Assembly: GCA_038257155.1 (NCBI GenBank)
Contig: JBBSJP010000074.1
Coordinates: forward strand, 1 to 12,989
Reading direction: 5' to 3'
DNA: 12,989 nucleotides
Source: JANJTY01 sp038257155
GTDB lineage: Bacteria > Pseudomonadota > Gammaproteobacteria > Xanthomonadales > Xanthomonadaceae
Below the pieces are notes generated by a model. That model was not told where the DNA came from, did not search any database, and saw nothing but the letters and a program-made list of their open reading frames with translations. The position numbers and the translations under genes were made by a program. The first letter of the stretch is position 1. Each line of letters starts with the position of its first letter. Positions 7,255 to 12,989 of the stretch are shown piece by piece.

Positions 7255-8007
7255 GTGGCGGCCTGGGCGCAACCGGATTGGCCGGCACCGCAGCGCGTCC
7301 GTGCGCTGTACACGGTGCGGCACGGCGCCGGTGTGTCGCTGCCGCCCTTCAATCATTTCAATCTGGGCGCGCGTTGCGGTGATGACGCGTCTGCCGTGAC
7401 TGCGAACAGGCAGTTGCTATTGCAGGGCGCGAAGCTGCCGCAGCCTCCGCGCTGGCTGAATCAGGTACACGGCAATGCCGTGAATCGCTTCAATGCGACC
7501 GTCAGCGATTGCGAACCGGAAGCGGACGCCGCAGTCACCGCAGAGTCCAACTGCGTGCTGGCAGTGTTGACCGCCGACTGTCTTCCGCTGCTGCTCTGCG
7601 CTGAGGATGGCAGCGAAGTGGCCGCTGTGCATGCTGGCTGGCGCGGACTGAGCACCGGCGTGATCGAGAACAGTGTTGCAGCGATGCATGCATCCCCGTC
7701 AAACATCAGGGCCTGGCTTGGCCCCGCCGCCGGCCCGCAGGCCTATGAAGTGGGTGATGAAGTCAGGGACGCCTTCGTCAGGCACGATGCGCACGCCGCA
7801 GAAGCATTTCGCAGCACGCGCCCCGGCCACTGGCTATGCGACCTGTTTGCACTGGCACGACTGCGCCTCAATGCCCTTGGTGTCACGAGAGTATCCGGCG
7901 GCAGTTTCTGCACCATCAGTGACCCGCAGCGCTTCTTTTCCCACCGCCGCGACGCGCGCACCGGCCGCATGGCCAGCCTGATCTGGATCGAGGATGCTCA
8001 GGCCTGA
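7255..8007 (+). CDS. pgeF: Peptidoglycan editing factor PgeF (YfiH/LACC1 family)
   Basis: 250 aa. The family (YfiH, DUF152, older name polyphenol oxidase or laccase-domain) includes E. coli PgeF, which keeps non-canonical amino acids out of the peptidoglycan stem; relatives including human LACC1 have purine nucleoside phosphorylase-type activity. The metal-site residues are present: H72 in NQVHG, C109 in LTADCLPLL and H126 in AVHAGWRG. Also seen are the family segments WLGPAAGPQAYEVGDEV (154-170) and SHRRDARTGRMASLIWI (229-245). The start is GTG at 7255, 3 nt after the rluD stop, implying translational coupling; no ATG lies in a useful position and the protein is already full length. With rluD upstream this reproduces the E. 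coli rluD-yfiH pair. Confidence 0.95.
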   Translation: MAAWAQPDWPAPQRVRALYTVRHGAGVSLPPFNHFNLGARCGDDASAVTANRQLLLQGAKLPQPPRWLNQVHGNAVNRFNATVSDCEPEADAAVTAESNCVLAVLTADCLPLLLCAEDGSEVAAVHAGWRGLSTGVIENSVAAMHASPSNIRAWLGPAAGPQAYEVGDEVRDAFVRHDAHAAEAFRSTRPGHWLCDLFALARLRLNALGVTRVSGGSFCTISDPQRFFSHRRDARTGRMASLIWIEDAQA

Positions 8008-8012
8008 AACCC

Positions 8013-8101
8013 GTAGGGCGGATCTCGATCCGCCATCGCGGCATCCATCGTTCGTGAGAATTTCCAACCATCCCGCAGCGGCGCATCGAGATGCGCCCTA
8101 C
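8013..8101. repeat. Bipartite REP-like element, copy A
   Basis: Left arm 8013-8034 contains GGCGGATC-TC-GATCCGCC and right arm 8080-8101 contains GGCGCATC-GA-GATGCGCC. The outer ends are GTAGGGC and GCCCTAC. Compared with the copy at 6071-6165 the loops have changed from TT/AA to TC/GA and the ends from GGAGGG/CCCTCC to GTAGGG/CCCTAC, each time on both sides together, so the two arms remain mirror images. Confidence 0.85.
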
Positions 8102-8116
8102 AAGGCGTGCTTCCAG

Positions 8117-8204
8117 GAGAGCGGATCTTGATCCGCCATCGCGGCATCCATCGATCGTGAGAATTTCCAACCATCCCGCAGCGGCGCATCGAGATGCGCC
8201 CTAC
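8117..8204. repeat. Bipartite REP-like element, copy B
   Basis: This is a tandem repeat of copy A: the 103-bp unit 8018-8120 recurs at 8121-8223 with three differences. The left-arm loop is TT while the right-arm loop is GA, so here the two arms no longer mirror each other at that position. The outer left end has become GAGAGC, which also no longer pairs with CCCTAC at the right. Confidence 0.85.
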
Positions 8205-8220
8205 AAGGCGTGCTTCCAGG

Positions 8221-8288
8221 AGGGCGGATCTTGATCCACCATCGCGGCATCCTGGCACCGCGCGGCGGCGCACCACGATGTGCCCTCC
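8221..8288. repeat. Bipartite REP-like element, degenerate copy C
   Basis: The first 29 bp of the 103-bp unit recur at 8224-8252 with one difference from copy B. The middle is then shortened, and a decayed right arm follows at 8267-8288 (GGCGCAC, CAC, GATGTGCC and then CTCC). The outer ends AGGGCGG and GCCCTCC still pair. It appears to be an older copy with an internal deletion. Confidence 0.7.
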
Positions 8289-8381
8289 GAGCGCACGCCT
8301 CGGCGCAACTCCTGACTTCTGGCAACTGACGGTTCAGCATTTCCGCGGCACCATGCGCGCTCACTTACGGAGACGAACCCG

Positions 8382-9329
8382 ATGCGCTGGATGCCGATGC
8401 TGTTGCTTTTGATGCCCTGTAGCGTGCTGGCTGACAGCCTTGAAGTGCCGCGCCAGCTGCTGGAGCGTTTCGACCCGAAGGCGCTTCCGGCCTTGCAGCA
8501 GGTTGCCAAGGCCGAGCCGACCAATGTCGAGGCGCTGCGCCTGTTGGGGATCGCCCAACTGCGCGAAGGGCAATTCGAGGAGGCTGTGGACAACCTTGAG
8601 CGGGCGGTCGAACTTGAGCCGCGCAATGCAGCGCTCTACCACCTGCTGGGGCAAGCCTACGGCAGCAACATCAACAACGTTGGCATGCTCTCCAAGCTCG
8701 GCTACGCCGGCAAGATCCGAGGAGCCTTCGAGAAGGCGACAGAGTTGGATCCTGCCTTCATAGATGCACGCGACGGATTGATGCAGTTCTACCTGATGGC
8801 ACCCGGCATGGCCGGTGGCAGCGTGGAAAAGGCGCGAGTCCAAGCCGCCGCCATTGCCGAACTCAGCGAAGTTCGTGGACACATGGCGCGCGCAAGGTTG
8901 CTGGGCAACGATGAAAAGCCGGACGAGGCGGTGGCGGCTTTTCGCGACGCAGTGCAGGCCGATCCGCAGTACGCCCCGGCGTGGCTGTCGCTGGGCGTGG
9001 CGCTGCATGAAACCGACAAGGTGGACGAGGCACTGGACCTGTTCGAAGCCATGCAGCGCGAGCTGCCCGATGCAGGACAGGGCTGGTATCAGTTCGGCCG
9101 CATCGCCCTGCTGAGCGACAGGCGTCTGGATCAGGCCGAGTTCGCGATGCGCCATTACCTGACTCTGCCACCCGCCGATGGCCAGCCCCCGACGAAGTAC
9201 GCGCACCTGCGACTGGGTCAGATTCTTTCGAAGCTGGGCAAGGCCGATGCGGCACGCGCCGAGATCCAGCAGGCATTGGCGCTGGATGCAGAATTCGAGG
9301 ACGCGAAGAAGGCCTTGGCCAGCCTGTAA
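8382..9329 (+). CDS. Secreted tetratricopeptide-repeat protein, function unknown
   Basis: 315 aa. An N-terminal signal peptide (hydrophobic residues 4-17, probable cleavage after A17 in SVLA) sends it to the periplasm. The rest is helical TPR-type sequence: clear units at about 50-83 (ALRLLGIAQLREGQFEEAVDN to VELEP), 84-125 (with an inserted SNINNVGMLSKLGYAGKIRG), 165-197, 198-231, 233-262 and 273-306. The phrase FYLMAPGMAGGSVEKA (136-151) resembles a segment I recall from TPR proteins of Xanthomonadales. TPRs bind partner proteins, so a scaffold role is likely, but no partner can be named. Shine-Dalgarno GGAG at 8369-8372 supports the ATG at 8382 over the in-frame ATGs at 8391 and 8397. It follows a repeat block and is 167 bp ahead of the cytochrome gene. 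Confidence 0.88.
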   Translation: MRWMPMLLLLMPCSVLADSLEVPRQLLERFDPKALPALQQVAKAEPTNVEALRLLGIAQLREGQFEEAVDNLERAVELEPRNAALYHLLGQAYGSNINNVGMLSKLGYAGKIRGAFEKATELDPAFIDARDGLMQFYLMAPGMAGGSVEKARVQAAAIAELSEVRGHMARARLLGNDEKPDEAVAAFRDAVQADPQYAPAWLSLGVALHETDKVDEALDLFEAMQRELPDAGQGWYQFGRIALLSDRRLDQAEFAMRHYLTLPPADGQPPTKYAHLRLGQILSKLGKADAARAEIQQALALDAEFEDAKKALASL

Positions 9330-9421
9330 CGAGCAAAGCTTGGTTTGCCCTGCGAATCACGAGGCTGACCGGCCGCCCACTGCAGTATCGATGAATCACG
9401 TTGCACCGTCATACCGGCTGT

Positions 9422-9435
9422 TTGCTCTATATCAA
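9422..9435 (+). promoter_or_regulatory. Putative FNR/Anr (CRP-FNR family) binding site
   Basis: TTGCT-CTAT-ATCAA matches the FNR consensus TTGAT-N4-ATCAA at all but one of the ten defined bases. Its centre is at 9428.5. A -10-like hexamer CATGAT lies at 9458-9463, which is where the -10 of a class II FNR promoter should be if transcription starts near 9470 (site centred at -41.5). The downstream gene encodes a c-type cytochrome, a common FNR/Anr target. This is a sequence match only. Confidence 0.5.
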
Positions 9436-9457
9436 GAACGCGCGGCGGGCGCTGAGG

Positions 9458-9463
9458 CATGAT
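9458..9463 (+). promoter_or_regulatory. Putative -10 element of the cytochrome gene
   Basis: CATGAT matches TATAAT at four of six bases and lies 29.5 bp from the centre of the FNR-like site, as expected for a class II activated promoter. A start near 9470 would leave a leader of about 27 nt that includes the Shine-Dalgarno GAGGA at 9486-9490. Confidence 0.4.
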
Positions 9464-9496
9464 GTAGCCGGGTGCACTCGAGTACGAGGATGCGAC

Positions 9497-10048
9497 ATGC
9501 GACGGATAGCTGCTTTGGCGCTGCTTCTGATGGCCAGCCCGCTGCTGGCCAGCGAGCTTGATCTCGACCAACTCTGTCTCGACTGCCACCGCCCCGCGCA
9601 AACGCGCGGCGAGGTGCCGCTGATCGAAGGCCAGGAGCGCGACTACCTGCGCAACCAGCTCAAACGCTTCCGTGATCGGCACCGCGATGGCTTTCCGATG
9701 GCCGGCCTGGCTGCCGGCCTTGACGATGTCGCCGTCGACGAACTGACCGATGCACTGGCCAAACGCAGCTGGCGCGCAGCAGAAGGCAACGCAGCCGAGG
9801 GCTCAGTCGAGCGGGGCGCCGAGCGTGCCGCGCACCTGGCCTGCACCAGCTGCCATGGCGAGGAGTACCAGGGCGCCGGAGACATCCCGCGACTCGCCGG
9901 CCAGCAGCCCGGCTACCTGGCGCGCCAGATTGCCGCCTTTGCCGAGCTGGAACGGCACCATCCACCCACCGGTATTGGCGCGCGGATGATTGTTCTCGAG
10001 GGAAGTGACGCAGTCGATATCGCGGCGTTTCTGGCGTCGATGCGCTAG
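9497..10048 (+). CDS. Diheme cytochrome c, c4-like
   Basis: 183 aa. A signal peptide (hydrophobic 4-18, likely cut near A18) sends it to the periplasm, where haem is attached. Two CXXCH sites are present: CLDCH (C27, C30, H31) and CTSCH (C116, C119, H120). Probable axial methionines are M68 (GFPMAG) and M164 (GARM). Each half also has the class I segment seen in c4/c553 proteins, IEGQERDYLRNQLKRF (43-58) and LAGQQPGYLARQIAAF (133-148), indicating two fused domains. It is probably an electron carrier to a terminal oxidase or reductase, but no partner gene is nearby. I chose the ATG at 9497 because Shine-Dalgarno GAGGA lies 6 nt upstream and the protein then starts at its signal peptide; the in-frame ATG at 9401 would add 32 residues ahead of it and swallow the FNR-like site. 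Confidence 0.93.
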   Translation: MRRIAALALLLMASPLLASELDLDQLCLDCHRPAQTRGEVPLIEGQERDYLRNQLKRFRDRHRDGFPMAGLAAGLDDVAVDELTDALAKRSWRAAEGNAAEGSVERGAERAAHLACTSCHGEEYQGAGDIPRLAGQQPGYLARQIAAFAELERHHPPTGIGARMIVLEGSDAVDIAAFLASMR

Positions 10049-10121
10049 GGCGATGGCGTTGGCGCGCGTCGGATCCGCGCTGCAGGATTGATCGCGTCAC
10101 CAGGCGGTTTCTCCAGCTTTT

Positions 10122-10184
10122 GATCCGACCTACGAGAAACCTGCGTAGGTCGGCTCAAGCCGCGTAGCGGTGGAGCCGACATCG
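10122..10184. repeat. REP-like palindrome pair upstream of clpB
   Basis: CCGACCTACG (10125-10134) pairs perfectly with CGTAGGTCGG (10144-10153) over a 9-nt loop. Overlapping it, GTCGGCTC (10149-10156) pairs with GAGCCGAC (10173-10180), and inside that CCGC (10160-10163) pairs with GCGG (10167-10170). The two stems share bases and are mutually exclusive. This is the same family as the palindromes at 13-47 and 185-219. Confidence 0.8.
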
Positions 10185-10230
10185 AGACGCAGGTCCGATT
10201 CGAACAACGAAGATGACAACCCAACCCCGC

Positions 10231-10258
10231 CTTGAACCAGCATCCTTGCTCCCCCACC
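10231..10258 (+). promoter_or_regulatory. Putative sigma-32 heat-shock promoter of clpB
   Basis: CTTGAA (10231-10236) followed after 15 nt by CCCCACCT (10252-10259) closely matches the RpoH promoter pattern CTTGAA / CCCCATNT. Transcription would start near 10266, giving a leader of about 40 nt before the clpB ATG. clpB is a standard RpoH regulon member, so the match is expected and credible. Confidence 0.65.
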
Positions 10259-10307
10259 TACTGAGCATCGGCGAATCGACTCGCCCCCAAGCCTAAAAGG
10301 TGTCCCC

Positions 10308-12893
10308 ATGCGAATGGACAAGCTGACCTCGCGATTCACCCAGGCACTGCAGGATGCGCAGTCGCTGGCGGTGGGGCGCGATCACAACATGATTGAGCCG
10401 GCGCACCTGCTGGTCGCCCTGCTCGACCAGCAGGGTGGTGGCACACGCCCCTTGCTGGCGCAGGCCGGCGTCAATGTGCCACTGCTGCGCGAGCGGCTCG
10501 GCGAGGCACTGCAGAAGCTGCCCAAGGTCTCCGGACAGGAGGGCCATGTGACAGTCGGCAACGACCTGTCGCGCCTGCTCAATGTCACCGACAAACTGGC
10601 CCAGCAGCGTGGCGATGCCTTCATCGCCAGCGAACTGTTCCTGCTCGCCGCGCTCGACGACAAGGGCGCCATCGGCCAGGCACTCAAGGGTGCCGGCGCC
10701 GACAAGGCGCGGCTGGAAACTGCCATCGAAAAAGTCCGCGGAGGCGAGAAAGTGCAAAGCGAAAACGCCGAAGAGAGCCGTCAGGCGCTGGAGAAATACA
10801 CCATCGATCTCACCGCGCGGGCCGAATCCGGCAAGCTCGATCCCGTGATCGGACGCGATGAAGAGATCCGCCGCACCATCCAGGTGCTGCAGCGCCGCAC
10901 CAAGAACAATCCGGTGCTGATCGGCGAGCCCGGCGTGGGCAAGACCGCCATCGTCGAAGGCCTGGCGCAGCGCATCATCAATGGCGAAGTGCCCGAAAGC
11001 CTGCGCAGCAAACGCGTGCTCAGCCTCGACATGGGTGCGCTGATTGCTGGCGCCAAGTTCCGCGGTGAATTCGAGGAACGCCTCAAGGGTGTGCTCAGCG
11101 ACCTGGCCAAGCAGGAAGGCCAGGTGATCCTGTTCATCGATGAACTGCACACCATGGTCGGCGCCGGCAAGGCGGAGGGTTCCATGGATGCCGGCAACAT
11201 GCTCAAGCCCGCCCTGGCGCGTGGCGAATTGCACTGCGTCGGTGCCACCACACTTGACGAATACCGCAAGTACGTCGAGAAGGATGCCGCGCTGGAGCGG
11301 CGTTTCCAGAAGGTGCTGGTCGATGAGCCCTCGGTGGAAGACACCATTGCCATCCTGCGTGGCCTGAAGGAGCGCTATGCCGTGCACCACGGCGTCGAGA
11401 TCACCGACCCGGCGATCGTTGCCGCCGCCACCCTGTCGCACCGCTACATCGCCGACCGCCAACTGCCCGACAAGGCCATCGACCTGATGGACGAGGCGGC
11501 CTCACGCATCCGCATGGAGATCGACTCCAAGCCGGAAGTGATGGACCGCAAGGAACGTCGCCTGATCCAGCTCAAGATCCAGCGCGAGGCGCTGAAGAAG
11601 GAGAAGGATGCCGAGTCAAAGAAGCGCCTGGCCGATCTGGAATCCGAGATCACCGTGCTCGAGCGCGAATTCAATGATCTGGAGGAAATCTGGAAGGCCG
11701 AGAAGGCCAGCCTCACCGGCGCGACCCGGATCAAGGAGCAGATCGAGCAGGCCAAACTCGAACTCGAAGCCGCGCAGCGCCGCCAGGACTACGCCCGCAT
11801 GAGCGAGATCCAGTACGGACAGATCCCGGCCCTGGAGAAACAGCTCAGCGCCGCGCAGGAAGCCGAGACCAAGGGCTTCACCCTGCTGCAGGACAAGGTC
11901 ACCGCCGAAGAAATCGCGCAGGTCGTGTCGCGCTGGACCGGCATTCCGGTGTCCAAGATGCTCGAAGGCGAGCGCGAGAAACTGCTCAAGATGGAAGATG
12001 CACTGCACGCTCGGGTGATTGGCCAGCATGAGGCTGTCAAAGCCGTCTCCGATGCGATCCGCCGCTCGCGCGCTGGACTGTCGGATCCGAATCGGCCGAA
12101 CGGTTCCTTCCTGTTCCTCGGCCCGACCGGTGTCGGCAAGACCGAGCTGTGCAAGGCCCTGGCCGGCTTCCTGTTTGACACCGAAGACGCCATGGTGCGC
12201 ATCGACATGAGCGAGTTCATGGAGAAACATTCCGTGGCGCGCCTGATCGGTGCGCCGCCGGGCTATGTCGGCTACGAAGAGGGTGGTTACCTGACCGAAG
12301 CGGTGCGCCGCCGGCCGTATTCGGTGCTGCTGCTGGATGAAGTCGAGAAAGCCCATCCCGACGTGTTCAACGTGCTGCTGCAGGTGCTCGACGACGGCCG
12401 CCTGACCGATGGCCAGGGCCGCACCGTGGACTTCCGCAACACCGTCATCGTGATGACCTCCAATCTGGGATCGCACCTGATCCAGGAGCTGTCGACCGAC
12501 GACAGCGCCGAGAGCTACACCCAGATCAAGGCTGCGGTGATGGGCGTGGTGCAGGGCCACTTCCGCCCCGAGTTCATCAACCGGCTCGACGAACTGGTGG
12601 TGTTCCATCCGTTGGGCAAGGAACAGATCCGCGAAATCGCCCGCATCCAGACCACCTACCTGGCCAAGCGCTTGGCCGAGCGGCAGATCACGCTGGACCT
12701 GAGCGAAGCGGCCCTGATGCTGCTGGGCAACGTCGGCTTCGACCCGGTCTACGGCGCCCGGCCGCTGAAGCGCGCCATCCAGCAGCAGCTGGAGAATCCG
12801 CTGGCCTCGAAGATCCTGGCTGGTGAGTTTGTGGCGGGCGATACCTTGCGGATCGATGCGGCCGGTGGGGTGCTGAGTTTCAGCAAGGCGTAG
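10308..12893 (+). CDS. clpB: ATP-dependent protein disaggregase ClpB
   Basis: 861 aa, close to the 857 of E. coli ClpB. A hexameric AAA+ cytoplasmic chaperone, it works with DnaK to pull polypeptides out of aggregates. The N-domain is about 1-145. NBD1 has Walker A GEPGVGKT (206-213), Walker B VILFIDE (273-279) and arginines R331/R332. The coiled-coil M-domain is about 405-525. NBD2 has Walker A GPTGVGKT (605-612), Walker B LLLDE (674-678) and pore loop GYVGYEEGG (652-660) with Y653. The NBD1 pore loop reads AKFRGE, so residue 251 is Phe where E. coli has Tyr, a conservative aromatic change. AAGG at 10297-10300 supports the first ATG over the ATG two codons on. It has its own sigma-32-like promoter. 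Codon 149 is a likely internal start. Confidence 0.98.
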   Translation: MRMDKLTSRFTQALQDAQSLAVGRDHNMIEPAHLLVALLDQQGGGTRPLLAQAGVNVPLLRERLGEALQKLPKVSGQEGHVTVGNDLSRLLNVTDKLAQQRGDAFIASELFLLAALDDKGAIGQALKGAGADKARLETAIEKVRGGEKVQSENAEESRQALEKYTIDLTARAESGKLDPVIGRDEEIRRTIQVLQRRTKNNPVLIGEPGVGKTAIVEGLAQRIINGEVPESLRSKRVLSLDMGALIAGAKFRGEFEERLKGVLSDLAKQEGQVILFIDELHTMVGAGKAEGSMDAGNMLKPALARGELHCVGATTLDEYRKYVEKDAALERRFQKVLVDEPSVEDTIAILRGLKERYAVHHGVEITDPAIVAAATLSHRYIADRQLPDKAIDLMDEAASRIRMEIDSKPEVMDRKERRLIQLKIQREALKKEKDAESKKRLADLESEITVLEREFNDLEEIWKAEKASLTGATRIKEQIEQAKLELEAAQRRQDYARMSEIQYGQIPALEKQLSAAQEAETKGFTLLQDKVTAEEIAQVVSRWTGIPVSKMLEGEREKLLKMEDALHARVIGQHEAVKAVSDAIRRSRAGLSDPNRPNGSFLFLGPTGVGKTELCKALAGFLFDTEDAMVRIDMSEFMEKHSVARLIGAPPGYVGYEEGGYLTEAVRRRPYSVLLLDEVEKAHPDVFNVLLQVLDDGRLTDGQGRTVDFRNTVIVMTSNLGSHLIQELSTDDSAESYTQIKAAVMGVVQGHFRPEFINRLDELVVFHPLGKEQIREIARIQTTYLAKRLAERQITLDLSEAALMLLGNVGFDPVYGARPLKRAIQQQLENPLASKILAGEFVAGDTLRIDAAGGVLSFSKA
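10740..10754 (+). promoter_or_regulatory. Internal ribosome binding site and GTG start for short ClpB
   Basis: GGAGG (10740-10744) lies 7 nt ahead of the in-frame GTG that encodes V149 of ClpB (10752-10754). In E. coli a shorter ClpB lacking the N-domain is made from a GTG at codon 149. The same codon number, the GTG and a strong Shine-Dalgarno are all present here. The product would have 713 residues and keep both ATPase domains and the M-domain. Confidence 0.65.
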
Positions 12894-12904
12894 TAGCTCC
12901 AAAG

Positions 12905-12927
12905 CCCCTCTCCCACCGGGAGAGGGG
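12905..12927 (+). terminator. Hairpin repeat after clpB, possible terminator
   Basis: CCCCTCTCCC (12905-12914) pairs perfectly with GGGAGAGGGG (12918-12927) around ACC, 12 nt beyond the clpB stop. There is no T tract; instead a second purine-rich half-repeat GGGGGAGAGGG (about 12928-12939) follows and could compete for the same pyrimidine arm. This C/T-rich hairpin resembles a repeat I recall as dispersed in Xanthomonadaceae genomes. It may stop transcription or protect the mRNA end. Confidence 0.55.
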
Positions 12928-12989
12928 TGGGGGAGAGGGTCCGAGACCTAGGAATGCAGATAGCTCGCCGGACCCCATCCAGCCGCCCA

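Larger units (their letters stand above)
8008..8381. other. Repeat-filled intergenic region between pgeF and the TPR gene
   Basis: About 370 bp without a supported gene. Positions 8013-8288 are bipartite REP-like elements, two nearly intact copies and a degenerate third (listed separately). The remaining approximately 90 bp lead into the TPR gene and end in a good Shine-Dalgarno, CGGAGAC at 8368-8374, 7 nt ahead of the ATG. No clear sigma-70 promoter was identified. Confidence 0.75.

Noticed and set aside
6148..7356. Minus-strand open frame opposite rluD
   Set aside because: Shadow of the rluD codons; composition is rich in His, Gln and Arg without motifs.
8018..8288. Possible CRISPR array
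   Set aside because: Units are 103 bp with no short identical repeats separated by unique spacers, and no cas genes are present.
7916..8364. Small minus-strand open frames within the repeat block
   Set aside because: They translate the repeat itself (similar peptides in each copy), overlap one another and have no ribosome binding sites.
9334..9350. Possible terminator after the TPR gene (GCAAA/TTTGC)
   Set aside because: The stem is only five base pairs and no T tract follows.
9401..9496. Earlier start for the cytochrome gene
   Set aside because: It would place charged residues ahead of the signal peptide, and the good Shine-Dalgarno belongs to the ATG at 9497.
11616..12902. Minus-strand open frame opposite the 3' half of clpB
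   Set aside because: Mirror of highly conserved ClpB codons; no family resemblance and no start signal. The frame at 10293-11462 opposite the 5' half is rejected for the same reason.

Overview
The window is GC-rich chromosomal DNA from a gammaproteobacterium, most likely in the Xanthomonadales/Lysobacterales (for example Rhodanobacteraceae or Xanthomonadaceae). This rests on protein families that closely match enterobacterial GreB, RluD, PgeF (YfiH) and ClpB, on the order rluD-pgeF-clpB, and on palindromic intergenic repeats of a type common in that order. The placement is an inference from memory; no database search was possible.

Layout. Positions 1-388 are repeat DNA with a 172-bp-period tandem duplication. 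The left half then carries three genes on the minus strand: greB (transcript-cleavage factor), an AbgT-family membrane transporter, and a HerA-like/DUF853 ATPase. From 4583 everything runs on the plus strand: an MltD-like lipoprotein lytic transglycosylase with LysM, rluD (23S rRNA pseudouridine synthase), pgeF (3 nt after rluD), a secreted TPR protein, a diheme c4-like cytochrome, and clpB, followed by a hairpin repeat at the right edge. No tRNA, rRNA, CRISPR array, insertion sequence or phage gene was seen.

How the genes relate. Most are housekeeping genes: transcription (greB), ribosome maturation (rluD), cell-wall turnover and editing (mltD-like, pgeF) and protein disaggregation (clpB). 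rluD-pgeF-clpB is the order found in E. coli, but here the TPR and cytochrome genes sit between pgeF and clpB, with repeat elements on both sides. Promoter-like signals were found for two of these genes: a near-consensus FNR/Anr box correctly spaced from a -10 hexamer ahead of the cytochrome gene, and a sigma-32-like promoter ahead of clpB. clpB also has a strong internal Shine-Dalgarno sequence plus GTG at codon 149, the position of the known second start in E. coli clpB.

The most unusual DNA is non-coding: two families of palindromic intergenic repeats. In one family the two arms of each copy mirror each other, and the differences between arms and between copies are compensatory. I found no convincing new multi-gene system; the best leads are the repeats and the regulatory sites.
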